This document shows, piece by piece, positions 47,489-57,105 of a stretch of 64,000 nt of DNA; the first letter of the stretch is position 1; each line of letters begins with the position of its first letter. The position numbers and the translations under genes were made by a program. The stretch is taken from contig NZ_JAGEKR010000018.1 in assembly GCF_017565405.1 (NCBI RefSeq), forward strand, positions 1-64,000, given 5' to 3'. Source of the DNA: Allobranchiibius sp. CTAmp26 (GTDB lineage Bacteria; Actinomycetota; Actinomycetes; Actinomycetales; Dermatophilaceae). The notes beneath the pieces are model-generated. The model made no database searches and had not been told where the DNA came from. It saw nothing but the letters and a program-made list of their open reading frames with translations.

Positions 47489-47531
47489 CGTGCGAAGTCT
47501 AGGAGCACAACCGATTCTTGCCCGACCCGCC

Positions 47532-47599
47532 GAGTGGCATACCTATGTTTCCAGTGGCGCACTCCTACGGGGTGCACTCGACACATATGTATGCCACTC
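47532..47599. repeat. dispersed palindromic element, copy 2
   Basis: Arms 47532-47548 and 47583-47599 (17 bp, one mismatch) share the core GAGTGGCATACCTA with copy 1 at 1864-1913. The spacer again contains an AGTGGCGCACT-like stretch and an inner GCACTCC/GGGGTGC hairpin. It lies 25 bp after the gnd stop at 47625 on the minus strand and before recF. Confidence 0.75.
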
Positions 47600-47624
47600 A
47601 GCGTCGACCTTCGTGGGGTGAGGC

Positions 47625-48533
<909 letters not shown>

Positions 48534-48605
48534 GTCCAACTCCTTGTTCGCCGGTGGGTCAGGTGCTCGCGACATCCGCGAGCCGACATCGGGCTCGACG
48601 CTACT

Positions 48606-48724
48606 CCCGCTCGGTTGTCAGCGTCCTCAGGGCGCCGACACCACGAATCCGCTGACAATCACGCAGGACCCGCTCGGTTGTCAGCGCTTTCCTGGCGCCG
48701 ACACCACGAACCTGCTGACGATCG
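48606..48724. repeat. tandem pair of 55-bp inverted-repeat units
   Basis: CCCGCTCGGTTGTCAGCG… starts at 48606 and again at 48669 (63 bp period). Both continue with GGCGCCGACACCACGAA and then CGCTGACAATC or TGCTGACGATC. Each unit is itself an inverted repeat (GGTTGTCAGCG with CGCTGACAATC in the first). They lie in the gnd–dnaN gap. Confidence 0.75.
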
Positions 48725-48729
48725 CGATC

Positions 48730-48890
48730 GGTCTAGCTCGCTGTCCCTTGCTTCGTGAGCGTCGCCCGCAACCTTCGCTTCGCCCGGTCTAGCTCGCTGT
48801 CCCTTCGTTCGCGAGCGTCGCCCGGACTGCGCTGCGGCCGCGTACTCGCTGCGCTCGCCCGCAACCTTCGCTACGCCCGGTCTAGCTCGC
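48730..48890. repeat. direct repeats derived from the dnaN 3' end
   Basis: GGTCTAGCTCGC occurs at 48730, 48786 and 48879. The third copy includes the dnaN stop codon. The first two continue with TGTCCCTT and a GAGCGTCGCCC stretch, and GCAACCTTCGC precedes the second and third. Successive duplication of the dnaN end is the simplest reading. No gene is present from 48534 to 48881. Confidence 0.7.
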
Positions 48891-50012
48891 GAAGCGCACC
48901 GGCATGAGCACGTACCGGTAGCTTTCGTCCGCGTCGCCGTCCGCCTCCGCCTGCCCGGACAGCACCGCGGGGCGGCTGGGCTGGGTGAACGACATCCGCG
49001 CGTACGCCGTGCCGATGGCTCCCAGCCCGTCGAGGAGGAACTGCGGGTTGAAGGCGATCTCCAACTCCGGACCCTGCAGGTTGCACTCCACGGCCTCGCT
49101 GGCCTGCGCGTCGTCGCCCTGACCGGCCTCGATGCCGACCTGGCCCTCGCTGAACCGCAGCCGCACAGCGGCGTTGCGCTCCGCCACCAGCGCGACGCGC
49201 TTGACCGCCTCGGTCAGCGTCGCGGTGTTGAGGACGGCCACGGTGTCGACGCTCGTCGGGAAGATCGCGGTGACCTTGGGGTACTCCCCGTCCAGCAGTC
49301 GGCTGGTGCTGCGGCGGCGACCGGCCTCGAATCCCACGAGGCCCTCACCGCCGGCCGCGTGTCCGAGCGCGATGCCGACCGTGCCCGAGGCGCCGAGGGC
49401 GCGGGCGGTGTCCGACAGGGTGCGTGCGGGGATCAGCGCGACGTGCGAGGCGTCCGCGGTGGAGGGGTTCCAGGTCAGTTCGCGCAACGCCAGGCGGTAT
49501 CGGTCGGTGGCCAGCAGGCTGAGCTTGTCGCCCTCGATCTCCATCCGGACACCGGTCAGGATCGGCAGGGTGTCGCCGCGGTCGGCCGCGATGGCGACCT
49601 GCGCGACCGCCTGGGTGAACACGTCGCCCTGCACGGATCCGCTGGGCTCCGGCGAGATCGGCAGCGTCGGGTAGTCCGCGGTGGGCATCTGCTGCAGCGC
49701 GAAGCGGCTCGAACCGCAGGACACCGTCAGCTTGGCCCCGTCGACGGCCAGCGAGACGGGTTTGGCGGGCAGCGACCGGGAGATCTCGGAGAGCAGGCGA
49801 CCCATCACCAGGGTCTCGCCCGGCTCGTCGACCTGCGCCGGGACGGTGACCTTGGCCGAGACCTCGTAGTCGAACGCGCTCAGCGTGAGCGAGTCCTCGG
49901 AGGCCTCGAGCAGAACGCCGGCGAGGACGGGCACGGGCGGGCGGGTGGAGAGGCCGCGTACGGCCCAGGTGACCGCTTCGGCCAGCACATCGCGTTCGAC
50001 CTGGAGCTTCAC
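48882..50012 (-). CDS. dnaN: DNA polymerase III beta sliding clamp
   Basis: 376 residues, three clamp domains. It starts MKLQVERDVLAEAVTWAVRG, the classical DnaN N-terminus. LLDGEYPKVTAIFP is in the second domain. The end reads ESYRYVLMPVRF, the conserved clamp C-terminus. The homodimer encircles DNA and tethers polymerases. It is separated from dnaA by oriC. The stop codon is embedded in the repeat family just downstream. Confidence 0.97.
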   Translation of the reverse strand: MKLQVERDVLAEAVTWAVRGLSTRPPVPVLAGVLLEASEDSLTLSAFDYEVSAKVTVPAQVDEPGETLVMGRLLSEISRSLPAKPVSLAVDGAKLTVSCGSSRFALQQMPTADYPTLPISPEPSGSVQGDVFTQAVAQVAIAADRGDTLPILTGVRMEIEGDKLSLLATDRYRLALRELTWNPSTADASHVALIPARTLSDTARALGASGTVGIALGHAAGGEGLVGFEAGRRRSTSRLLDGEYPKVTAIFPTSVDTVAVLNTATLTEAVKRVALVAERNAAVRLRFSEGQVGIEAGQGDDAQASEAVECNLQGPELEIAFNPQFLLDGLGAIGTAYARMSFTQPSRPAVLSGQAEADGDADESYRYVLMPVRFAS

Positions 50013-50239
50013 GACACGGACCGTCCTCAGTAGCTGCTCGTTCGGGTGCGGGATGCGCCCGACGGCACTGGCTGAAGGCAGCGGTCGTCTGGCGCAGACC
50101 GACCCTAGTCGGCGGGGACCCGCCCGCCAACCGAACCGGTCGATCGATGTTGTTCGGCATCGCCGCTCGCAGCTCTTGTCGTTCTCCCCAGCTGTCGGGG
50201 CGGAACAGGATCTCTAGAAATCGTTCGTCGTCGTAGTAG

Positions 50240-50640
50240 CGGTTGTGGATGCTGTGGAGAACCACACGAAATCGCCGGAACGACCGCTCACGAGCCCGTT
50301 CACGGCTGTGGACCGGCTGGGGGTGGGGGATGTGGACGAACCTGGGGCCCGGTGGACGAGCGCCGACTGTTCACACGTCATACACCGGTCGTGGGGTGTG
50401 ACGGGGGTTGAATCCACCGATTCGCGCGGTTGTCCCCAGGAAAGTGTGGATGAACGACGGCGTGGTGTTCGGTGCTCGGCGTGTTGCCCGGAACGGCGCT
50501 ACCCACAGACTTATCCACAGGGTGGGGACAACGAAGGGGAGGGAGAAGCTCAAACCCGGGATCTGAGTGACGTAGGTCACATCCGTCGGGTCGAAAAATA
50601 TAGTTATCCCCAGAAAACGGTGGACAACTGTGTGGATGAA
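50240..50640. other. oriC: oriC: DnaA-box cluster and AT-rich stretch
   Basis: DnaA boxes or near boxes, positions on either strand: 50244 (GCATCCACA), 50253 (TTCTCCACA), 50307, 50331 (TCGTCCACA), 50430 (TTGTCCCCA), 50445 (TCATCCACA), 50511 (TTATCCACA, perfect), 50523, 50604 (TTATCCCCA), 50619 and 50631 (TCATCCACA). An AT-rich stretch GAAAAATATAGTTAT (about 50593-50607) next to dnaA may be the unwinding element. The place between dnaN and dnaA and the divergent gene orientation agree with the replication origin. The rest of the 631-bp gap has no gene. Confidence 0.9.
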
Positions 50641-50643
50641 GCG

Positions 50644-52089
50644 TCAGGTTGCGCGACGGATCTGCAAGGTGAGCTCGCTGATCTGGTCGTACAGGTGACG
50701 CCGGTCACCCATCTGCTGACGGATCTTACGGTCCGCGTGCATCACCGTGGTGTGATCGCGCCCACCGAATTGTTGACCAATTTTCGGCAGCGACAGATCG
50801 GTCAGTTCACGGCACAGGTACATCGCGATCTGCCGGGCGTTGACGAGGGTGCGGCTGCGGGAGGAGCCGCACAGATCGTCGATGGTCAGGTCGAAGTACG
50901 CGGCGGTCTTGGCCATGATCGTCGAGACGCCGATCTGACCGGGGTTGGCGCTCGGCATCAGGTCCTTCAGGACATGGGTCGCCAGCTCCATGGTGATCTC
51001 CTGGGCCGACACGGACGCGTACGCCGTGACCCGGATCAAAGCGCCCTCGAGCTCGCGGATGTTGCTCGGCACGCGGCTGGCGATGAGGCTCAGCACCTCG
51101 TCCGGGATCCCCATCTTGTCGGCGATGGCCTTCTTGCGCAGGATCGCGATGCGCGTCTCCAGGTCCGGCGGTTTGACGTCGGTCGTCAGACCCCATTCGA
51201 ACCGGGACCGCATCCGGTCCTCCAGGCCACTCAGCAGCTTCGGCGGCTGGTCGCTGGTCAGCACGATCTGCTTCTCGCCGTTGTGCAGCGAGTTGAAGGT
51301 GTGGAAGAACTCCTCCTGGGTGCTCTCCTTGCCCTGCAGGAACTGCACGTCGTCGATCAGCAGCACGTCGACGTCGTCGCGGTAGCGCTTCTGGAAGCGG
51401 CTGGCGTTGTCGTCGCGGATGGAGTTGATGAAGTCGTTGGTGAACTCCTCGGAGTTCACGTAGAGCACCCGCATCTGCGGGTAGTAGCTGCGCACGTAGT
51501 GACCCACCGCGTGCAGCAAGTGGGTCTTGCCCAGCCCGGAGTCGCCGTAGATGAACAGCGGGTTGTACGAGCGGGCGGGAGTCTCGGCGACGGCCTGGGC
51601 CGCGGCGCAGGCGAACCTGTTGCCGGCGCCGATGACGAAGGTGTCGAAGGTGTACTTCGGGTTGAGCCGGGGATCGTTGGTCGCAGCGCCCCCGCGGGCG
51701 TTGGTCGACACGGGGCCGCGGGCCGGTGGGGGTGGTGCCTTCTCGACCGGCGCCGGCTTCTCCACGACGTCGATGGGGAAGAGCTCACCCGCCTCGGCGC
51801 TCTGGTCGGGCGGCTGCAACGACTCATCGACGGTGACGGCGAGCGTCACGGTCTGGGAGAGCTGTTCGCTGAGCGCAGCGGACACCGATTCGATGAGGTC
51901 CGACTCGACGATGCGCTTGGTGTGTTCGAAGGGCACCGCGAGGACGGCCGTCTCACCGACGACACCGATCAGCCGCGCCAGGCGCAGATACCCCCGGTCG
52001 CGCTGGGCGATGCCCGCGTCTTCCAGCGTCATCAGCGTGGAGTGCCAGACGAAGGCGAGATCGTGGTCCGATTCGCTCACGGTGGTCAT
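50644..52089 (-). CDS. dnaA: chromosomal replication initiator DnaA
   Basis: 481 residues. The N-terminal interaction domain (1-85) is followed by a Pro-rich linker. The AAA domain starts LNPKYTFDTFVIGAGNRFA. Walker A is GDSGLGKTH and Walker B is VLLIDDVQFLQ. Domain IV has the DnaA-box-binding signature GRDHTTVMHADRKI near the end. The ATG at 52089 is normal. It binds the box cluster directly downstream and the boxes upstream of its own gene, which suggests autoregulation. Confidence 0.98.
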   Translation of the reverse strand: MTTVSESDHDLAFVWHSTLMTLEDAGIAQRDRGYLRLARLIGVVGETAVLAVPFEHTKRIVESDLIESVSAALSEQLSQTVTLAVTVDESLQPPDQSAEAGELFPIDVVEKPAPVEKAPPPPARGPVSTNARGGAATNDPRLNPKYTFDTFVIGAGNRFACAAAQAVAETPARSYNPLFIYGDSGLGKTHLLHAVGHYVRSYYPQMRVLYVNSEEFTNDFINSIRDDNASRFQKRYRDDVDVLLIDDVQFLQGKESTQEEFFHTFNSLHNGEKQIVLTSDQPPKLLSGLEDRMRSRFEWGLTTDVKPPDLETRIAILRKKAIADKMGIPDEVLSLIASRVPSNIRELEGALIRVTAYASVSAQEITMELATHVLKDLMPSANPGQIGVSTIMAKTAAYFDLTIDDLCGSSRSRTLVNARQIAMYLCRELTDLSLPKIGQQFGGRDHTTVMHADRKIRQQMGDRRHLYDQISELTLQIRRAT

Positions 52090-52180
52090 ACTCCTCGCTG
52101 CCTGGTCAGCTCATGATGGTCACCGTCGAACGGGTGCCCGGAAGATCGCTGTCGAATGTGTGCGAGGAGCGTACCGATCG

Positions 52181-52201
52181 TCATCCACAGGGTTCTCCAC
52201 A
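52181..52201. promoter_or_regulatory. DnaA boxes upstream of dnaA
   Basis: TCATCCACA (52181-52189) and TTCTCCACA (52193-52201) lie about 100 bp upstream of the dnaA start. Binding of DnaA here would fit autorepression, as in many bacteria. The gap 52090-52598 has no other gene. Confidence 0.65.
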
Positions 52202-52389
52202 GGCTGTGAATAATTTCCCCCATTCGAAGCGAACCCGACCGTAACAACCAGGATTCCCTACGGCAACCTCGCGGACGGTTTCTGTTCAGACGGCTGCGGC
52301 GTGTCGACTGGAACGGCGGGCCGGAAACCGATTTGCTTGGTCGTTTGCGAGCCGACGTCGTGATCGGAGCGCGGCAGAGCACGCTGAGT

Positions 52390-52419
52390 TTGACCGCTGT
52401 CCCGCGGCGCCCGTAGAGT
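52390..52419 (+). promoter_or_regulatory. probable SigA promoter of rpmH
   Basis: TTGACC (52390-52395), 18-bp spacer, TAGAGT (52414-52419). A transcript starting near 52426 would have a leader of about 170 bases before rpmH. It points away from dnaA. Confidence 0.6.
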
Positions 52420-52598
52420 TTTGGTCGTCTCGTGCCCTGTGAGCATGGACGGTAGGTCGAACTCTTGCACGTGCGCCACGGCGTACGTCGTCGGAGCCGG
52501 TCCGCCGTGGTGGCCGCAGGCGACACTGGAGACCTTCTGACCAGGCACCATCTCGAACCATCTGGGTCACCGACCCAGGCATCCGACCGGAGTGACAC

Positions 52599-52736
52599 GT
52601 GAGCAAGCGCACCTTCCAGCCGAACACCCGTCGACGGGCCAAGACCCACGGCTTCCGCCTGCGGATGCGGACGCGCGCCGGCCGTTCGATCATCGCCGCA
52701 CGCCGCCGCAAGGGCCGCGAGCGACTCTCCGCCTGA
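52599..52736 (+). CDS. rpmH: 50S ribosomal protein L34
   Basis: 45 residues starting at GTG 52599: [20 protein letters not shown], then [10 protein letters not shown] and [11 protein letters not shown]. This is the full-length, highly conserved L34. GGAG (52589-52592) is the ribosome binding site. It heads the rpmH–rnpA–yidD–yidC run and is followed by rnpA after 27 bp. Confidence 0.97.
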   Translation: MSKRTFQPNTRRRAKTHGFRLRMRTRAGRSIIAARRRKGRERLSA

Positions 52737-52763
52737 GTCCGATCACATCGATCCCCGCATCCC

Positions 52764-53126
52764 GTGCTGCCGGCAGCGCACCGTCTGCGCCGCCCGGCGC
52801 AGTTCCGGGCTGTGCTGCGCGGTCGTGGCGCGGGGCGAAGTGGGGGTGACCTCCTGGTGGTCCATGCAGCGCACGTCTCCCGCCCCGCGGACGGCCCCGC
52901 CGTCCCCAGGGTGGGTTTCGTCGTTTCCAAGGCGGTCGGCAATGCCGTGGTCCGCACCCGCGCCAAGCGGGTCCTGCGGCACGTCGTCGCTGCGGAACTC
53001 GGCTCCGTCCCCGTCGATGTCGACGTCGTCGTACGCGCCAACCCGTCACTGGCCGGCGCCCCCACCCCGCGTGTCCGCGCGGACCTGCAGCGCCAGCTGC
53101 ACCAGGCGTTGTCGCGGCTGCGATGA
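52764..53126 (+). CDS. rnpA: ribonuclease P protein component
   Basis: 120 residues, GTG start. [19 protein letters not shown] is the N-terminus. [20 protein letters not shown] carries the family's RNR-like basic motif. [10 protein letters not shown] follows. It binds the RNase P RNA for tRNA 5' processing. The stop overlaps the yidD start (ATGA). Confidence 0.95.
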   Translation: MLPAAHRLRRPAQFRAVLRGRGAGRSGGDLLVVHAAHVSRPADGPAVPRVGFVVSKAVGNAVVRTRAKRVLRHVVAAELGSVPVDVDVVVRANPSLAGAPTPRVRADLQRQLHQALSRLR

Positions 53127-53389
53127 GCACCGTGAACCGCTGGCTGGCCGCACCGCTCGTCCTGCTGGTGCGGATCTACCAGCGGTGGATCTCTCCGCTC
53201 TTCCCGCCGTCGTGCCGGTTCACCCCGTCCTGTTCGGCGTACGCGGTCACCGCGCTCACCCGGTTCGGACCCTTCAAGGGCAGTTGGCTCACCGCGCGCC
53301 GGCTACTGCGGTGCCACCCGTGGAACCCCGGTGGTGTCGACCACGTTCCACCGGCGAAGGTGTCCGGCGACGTGCACCACGCGGCCTGA
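53123..53389 (+). CDS. yidD: membrane protein insertion efficiency factor YidD
   Basis: 88 residues. [20 protein letters not shown] and [19 protein letters not shown] are the conserved core with paired cysteines. [13 protein letters not shown] ends it. It attaches to the membrane by an N-terminal helix and aids YidC, whose gene is 47 bp downstream. Confidence 0.95.
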   Translation: MSTVNRWLAAPLVLLVRIYQRWISPLFPPSCRFTPSCSAYAVTALTRFGPFKGSWLTARRLLRCHPWNPGGVDHVPPAKVSGDVHHAA

Positions 53390-53436
53390 CCGCCCCCTCA
53401 TCCTGATCAGCCCTCCCGAGAAGCACCGAGGACACC

Positions 53437-54567
53437 ATGATTGACACCCTGCTCTTCCCGCTCGAGTGGTTCGTCGCACTCGTGATGGTGGGCTTCCACG
53501 ACGGTCTGAGCAAGATCGGCATGAACCCCACGTCGGGGTGGACGTGGGCGTTCTCGGTCGTCGGCCTGGTGATCGTCCTGCGGGTCCTGCTGATCCCGCT
53601 GTTCGTCAAGCAGATCAAGACCTCCCGGCGGATGCAGCTCATCCAGCCGGAGATCCAGGCGATCCAGAAGAAGTACAAGGGCAAGAAGGACGCCGAATCC
53701 CGTCAGAAGATGACGGAAGAGACGATGGAGCTCTACAAGCGGACGGGCACCAACCCGTTCAGCTCCTGTATGCCGATCCTGCTCCAGGCGCCGTTCTTCT
53801 TCGCCCTCTTCCGGGTGCTCAACAACCTGGGCAAGATCGGCGATGGGCGTCACAACCCGATCGGGCTGATGACCCGGGCGGCGGCGCGACAGGCGGAGCA
53901 GTCCACCCTCTTCGGCGCGAAGCTGTCGGACACCTTCCTGGGCAGCCACTCATTGGCCGCGAAGGTCCTCACGATGGGCCTCATCGTCCTGATGTCGGCC
54001 ACGATGTTCATCACCCAGCGCCAGCTGATGCAGAAGAACATGCCGGCCGCGGCGTTGGACAACCCGATGGCCAAGCAGCAGAAAATCATCATGTACGTGA
54101 TGCCGCTGTTCTTCTTCGTCACCGGCCCGAACTTCCCCATCGGTGTGCTGATCTACTGGTTGACCACCAACCTGTGGACCATGGGGCAGCAGTTCTACGT
54201 GATCCGTCGGATGCCCTCACCCGGCTCTGCCGCAGAGAAGGCCCTGGAGGAGCGGCGCCGCGCCAAGGGCAAGCCGATGCCCGGGGCCGCCGTGAGCCTG
54301 GACAAGGCCGCGGCCATCGCCGCTGCCGAGGCGCCCGCCGAGGGCGAGGACACCGCGGGGAAGGCCAAGGTGAGCGGCCAGCGGGTGCAGCCCAAGAAGG
54401 GCAAACGTCGCCCCGCCCCGACCGGCCCACAGTCCCAGGACACCTCTCCGAACGGCGCGTCCAGCGGTTCCACGACAGCGGTCTCGACCACCGGTGACAC
54501 CAAGGTCACCACCACGACCGCGAAGAACATCGCGCCCCCACGCGCCAAGACCAAACGCAAACGGTGA
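53437..54567 (+). CDS. yidC: membrane protein insertase YidC/OxaA
   Basis: 376 residues. MIDTLLFPLEWFVALVMVGF starts the short actinobacterial form without a large periplasmic domain. TWAFSVVGLVIVLRVLLIPL is the second helix, with the conserved Arg. Further helices include the Oxa1 core near 110-260 (NPFSSCMPILLQAPFFFALF). A charged Ala/Lys-rich tail of about 100 residues follows. It inserts and folds membrane proteins with or without SecYEG. Confidence 0.97.
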   Translation: MIDTLLFPLEWFVALVMVGFHDGLSKIGMNPTSGWTWAFSVVGLVIVLRVLLIPLFVKQIKTSRRMQLIQPEIQAIQKKYKGKKDAESRQKMTEETMELYKRTGTNPFSSCMPILLQAPFFFALFRVLNNLGKIGDGRHNPIGLMTRAAARQAEQSTLFGAKLSDTFLGSHSLAAKVLTMGLIVLMSATMFITQRQLMQKNMPAAALDNPMAKQQKIIMYVMPLFFFVTGPNFPIGVLIYWLTTNLWTMGQQFYVIRRMPSPGSAAEKALEERRRAKGKPMPGAAVSLDKAAAIAAAEAPAEGEDTAGKAKVSGQRVQPKKGKRRPAPTGPQSQDTSPNGASSGSTTAVSTTGDTKVTTTTAKNIAPPRAKTKRKR

Positions 54568-54613
54568 TGCCGACCGTTCGCACCCACTGGCAGACACAGA
54601 ATCTGGAGCTCTC

Positions 54614-55180
54614 ATGACACAGGACACCGATCAGACCGAGCAGGTCGAACACGGCGAGAACGGGTCCGCCGAGCCGGCGGCCGCAGATTCTCAGCAGTCC
54701 TCGGACAGCTCGACGGGGCTGGACCGTGAGGGCGAGATCGCGGCCGACTTCCTGGAGACCCTGCTGGACATCGCGGACCTGGACGGCGACATCGACGTCG
54801 ATGTCGACGGGGACCGCGCGGCCGTGGCGATCGTGGACTCCGAGGAGGGGCGGGTGCCGCGCCGTCTCGTCGGTCAGGACGGCAAGGTCCTCGAGGCGCT
54901 GCAGGAACTGACCCGGTTGGCCGTGCAGGCCGAGACCGGCGAGCGCAGTCGCCTGATGCTGGACGTCGCGGGCCACCGGGCCGCGCGCCGCGAGGAGTTG
55001 ACCCGGATCGCCGCGGATGCCGCGGCGGCCGCGAAGGACACCGGAGAGCGGCAGTCGCTGGAGCCGATGAGCGCATTCGAGCGCAAGGTCGTGCACGACG
55101 CCGTCCTTGCCGCGGGCCTGGGCTCGGAGTCCGAGGGCGTCGAGCCGCGACGCTACGTCGTCGTCCTGCCCCAGCAGTAG
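54614..55180 (+). CDS. jag: Jag/KhpB RNA-binding protein (KH and R3H domains)
   Basis: 188 residues. The acidic N-terminus is disordered. The KH domain spans about 42-115 (EGEIAADFLETLLDIADLDG, RLVGQDGKVLEALQELT). The R3H domain is at 115-170 (RSRLMLDVAGHRAARREELT, then MSAFERKVVHD), ending EPRRYVVVLP. It probably binds RNA, with roles in cell division or elongation in other bacteria. It is downstream of yidC by 46 bp. Confidence 0.92.
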   Translation: MTQDTDQTEQVEHGENGSAEPAAADSQQSSDSSTGLDREGEIAADFLETLLDIADLDGDIDVDVDGDRAAVAIVDSEEGRVPRRLVGQDGKVLEALQELTRLAVQAETGERSRLMLDVAGHRAARREELTRIAADAAAAAKDTGERQSLEPMSAFERKVVHDAVLAAGLGSESEGVEPRRYVVVLPQQ

Positions 55181-55186
55181 TTCCTC

Positions 55187-55202
55187 GGTTTCACGTGGAA
55201 CA
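55187..55202. other. parS-like site 1, overlapping the rsmG start
   Basis: GGTTTCACGTGGAACA matches the parS consensus TGTTTCACGTGAAACA at 14 of 16 positions. The GTG within CACGTG is the start codon of rsmG. Confidence 0.75.
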
Positions 55203-55896
55203 ACAGGACTCCACGACGCTGCCCGAGGCCCCCGCCGCCGCGCACACCGTCTTCGGTGAGCGGCTCGGGGGCGCTGTCGCCTACGCCGAACTGCTCGCCA
55301 GCACGGGGGTCGACCATGGCTTGATCGGCCCTCGCGAGGTGCCTCGGCTGTGGGAGCGTCACCTGCTCAACTGTGCCGTGGTCGGCGATCTCATAGCGCC
55401 CGATGCCCGGGTGGCTGATGTCGGTTCCGGCGCCGGACTGCCCGGTCTGGTTCTGGCGATCCTGCGGCCGGACCTGCACGTCACCCTGATCGAGCCGCTG
55501 CAACGGCGAGTGACGTGGCTGGACGCGGCGGTCGAAGAACTGGGCCTCATCAATGTCGACGTGCGTCGAGCGCGTGCACAGAACGCCACGGATCTCGCGG
55601 TGGACGTGGTGTGCTCCCGCGCCGTGTCGCGGTTGTCGCAGCTCACAGAGTGGAGCCTGCCGTTGCTACGCGACGGGGGCACCATGCTCGCCCTCAAGGG
55701 CGCGTCGGCGGCAGAGGAACTACGAGACGCCGAGCAGGTGCTGAGACGGGCCGGGGTGGTCTCGACCGACGTCGTACAGTGCGGGGTCGGCGTGGTCGAC
55801 CCGCCGACGACGGTGGTCCGTGTCGTGGCAGGCCGTCGCCAGGCCCCGTCCACGTCGAATGCGAGAAAGTCGCGGGGCGCCAAGTCCAAGGGATGA
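55195..55896 (+). CDS. rsmG: 16S rRNA (guanine-527-N7)-methyltransferase
   Basis: 233 residues. LWERHLLNCAVVGDLIAPDA and VADVGSGAGLPGLVLAIL are the SAM-binding core. VCSRAVSRLSQLTEW and MLALKGASAAEEL are the later conserved blocks. The GTG start lies inside a parS-like site, and no clear Shine-Dalgarno sequence precedes it. The stop may overlap a minor start of parA. It methylates G527 in the 16S rRNA 530 loop. Confidence 0.93.
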   Translation: MEQQDSTTLPEAPAAAHTVFGERLGGAVAYAELLASTGVDHGLIGPREVPRLWERHLLNCAVVGDLIAPDARVADVGSGAGLPGLVLAILRPDLHVTLIEPLQRRVTWLDAAVEELGLINVDVRRARAQNATDLAVDVVCSRAVSRLSQLTEWSLPLLRDGGTMLALKGASAAEELRDAEQVLRRAGVVSTDVVQCGVGVVDPPTTVVRVVAGRRQAPSTSNARKSRGAKSKG

Positions 55897-55937
55897 CGTC
55901 GTCCCCGCCCCCCAACAGCATCATGAGGAGCTACCCG

Positions 55938-57101
55938 GTGACATCCCGAGGCCACGGACATCCCGCCGCCACAGGAACCTCGCACACCGCGATGACGCCG
56001 ACCGGTTGGCCCGGGCCGGATCGCGATCCGGAGTCCGGACCCGTGGAGACGTCTGCTCGTCGCCCCGGCCCGACCGGTTGGATCGGTAGGAGCGCCGAAG
56101 GGTCCGAGGTGAGCGTCCCCGCCGATGAGGACGAGGCCGTCAACGATGTGGCTGATTCACGTGAAACGGCTGTCGCGGAGCCGCAGCCGGAACCCGCGCT
56201 GCCCGTATTGCCCGCAGGGCTGGCCGACACCCCGATTGCTGCGGCCATCGCGGACGCCACCCGTCGTCGTGCGGTGTTGAAGACCGTCGAGGTTCGGCGA
56301 CCCGCCGCACCACGAGTCCTGACCGTGGCGAATCAGAAGGGCGGGGTCGGTAAGACGACGACCACCGTGAATGTCGCGGCGGCCCTGGCGCAGTCCGGGC
56401 TGCGCGTGCTGGTGATCGATATCGACCCGCAGGGAAACGCCTCGACCGCGCTCGGCGTGGATCACCATGCGGAGGTCCCCAGCATCTACGACGCGGTAGT
56501 CGACGATCTGCCTCTACGCGAGGTGATCCATGCCTGCCCCGACATCGCCAACCTCTGGTGCGTGCCCGCGACCATCGACCTGGCCGGTGCGGAGATCGAA
56601 CTGGTCGCCATGGTTTCACGTGAAACCAGGTTGAAGCGGGCGCTGCAGGCCTACTTCGACGAGACCGACCCCGACGAGGCGTTCGACTACGTCTTCATCG
56701 ACTGCCCGCCGAGCCTGGGACTGCTCACCGTCAATGCGTTCGTCGCCGCCGGCGAGGTGTTCATCCCCATCCAGTCCGAGTACTACGCGCTCGAGGGTCT
56801 GTCGCAGCTCCTGCACAACATCGAGCTCATCCGGGCCCACCTCAACCCGAATCTGCAGGTCAGCACGATCCTGCTGACGATGTACGACGCCCGTACCCGC
56901 CTGTCGGCCCAGGTCGCCGAGGAGGTGCGCGAGCACTTCCCGGACCAGGTGCTCAAGGCCTGCATACCCCGATCGGTCCGTATCTCCGAGGCGCCCAGCC
57001 ATGGGCAGACCGTGATGACGTACGAGCCCTCGTCGACGGGGGCGTTGTCCTACCTGGAAGCCGCCAAGGAATTGGCCGGGCGGGCCGCCGGGTACCGTTG
57101 A
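55938..57101 (+). CDS. parA: chromosome partitioning ATPase ParA (Soj)
   Basis: 387 residues from the GTG at 55938, which has GAGGAG 7 bases upstream. Starts at ATG 55893 (ATGA overlap with rsmG) and ATG 55923 are alternatives. An N-terminal extension of about 120 residues is disordered. The ATPase has the deviant Walker A ANQKGGVGKTTTTVN, then VIDIDPQGNAST and VFIDCPPSLGLLT. Two parS sites lie inside its codons. It forms the DNA-bound gradient that moves ParB–parS. parB starts 4 bp downstream. Confidence 0.95.
   Translation: MTSRGHGHPAATGTSHTAMTPTGWPGPDRDPESGPVETSARRPGPTGWIGRSAEGSEVSVPADEDEAVNDVADSRETAVAEPQPEPALPVLPAGLADTPIAAAIADATRRRAVLKTVEVRRPAAPRVLTVANQKGGVGKTTTTVNVAAALAQSGLRVLVIDIDPQGNASTALGVDHHAEVPSIYDAVVDDLPLREVIHACPDIANLWCVPATIDLAGAEIELVAMVSRETRLKRALQAYFDETDPDEAFDYVFIDCPPSLGLLTVNAFVAAGEVFIPIQSEYYALEGLSQLLHNIELIRAHLNPNLQVSTILLTMYDARTRLSAQVAEEVREHFPDQVLKACIPRSVRISEAPSHGQTVMTYEPSSTGALSYLEAAKELAGRAAGYR
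56153..56168. other. parS-like site 2, inside parA
   Basis: TGATTCACGTGAAACG matches the consensus at 14 of 16 positions. In the parA frame it reads D-S-R-E-T in the disordered extension. Confidence 0.8.
56611..56628. other. parS site 3, inside parA
   Basis: TGGTTTCACGTGAAACCA is a perfect 18-bp palindrome around the GTTTCACGTGAAAC core. In frame it encodes V-S-R-E-T in the ATPase domain. Confidence 0.88.
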
Positions 57102-57105
57102 CCCC

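Noticed and set aside
48606-48890. CRISPR array in the gnd–dnaN gap
   Set aside because: Only two or three repeat units of unequal length, spacers are themselves related, and no cas gene is near.
50013-50239. Second gene between dnaN and oriC
   Set aside because: Frames here run through the DnaA boxes and have no family motif. The region is best read as dnaN promoter and origin flank.
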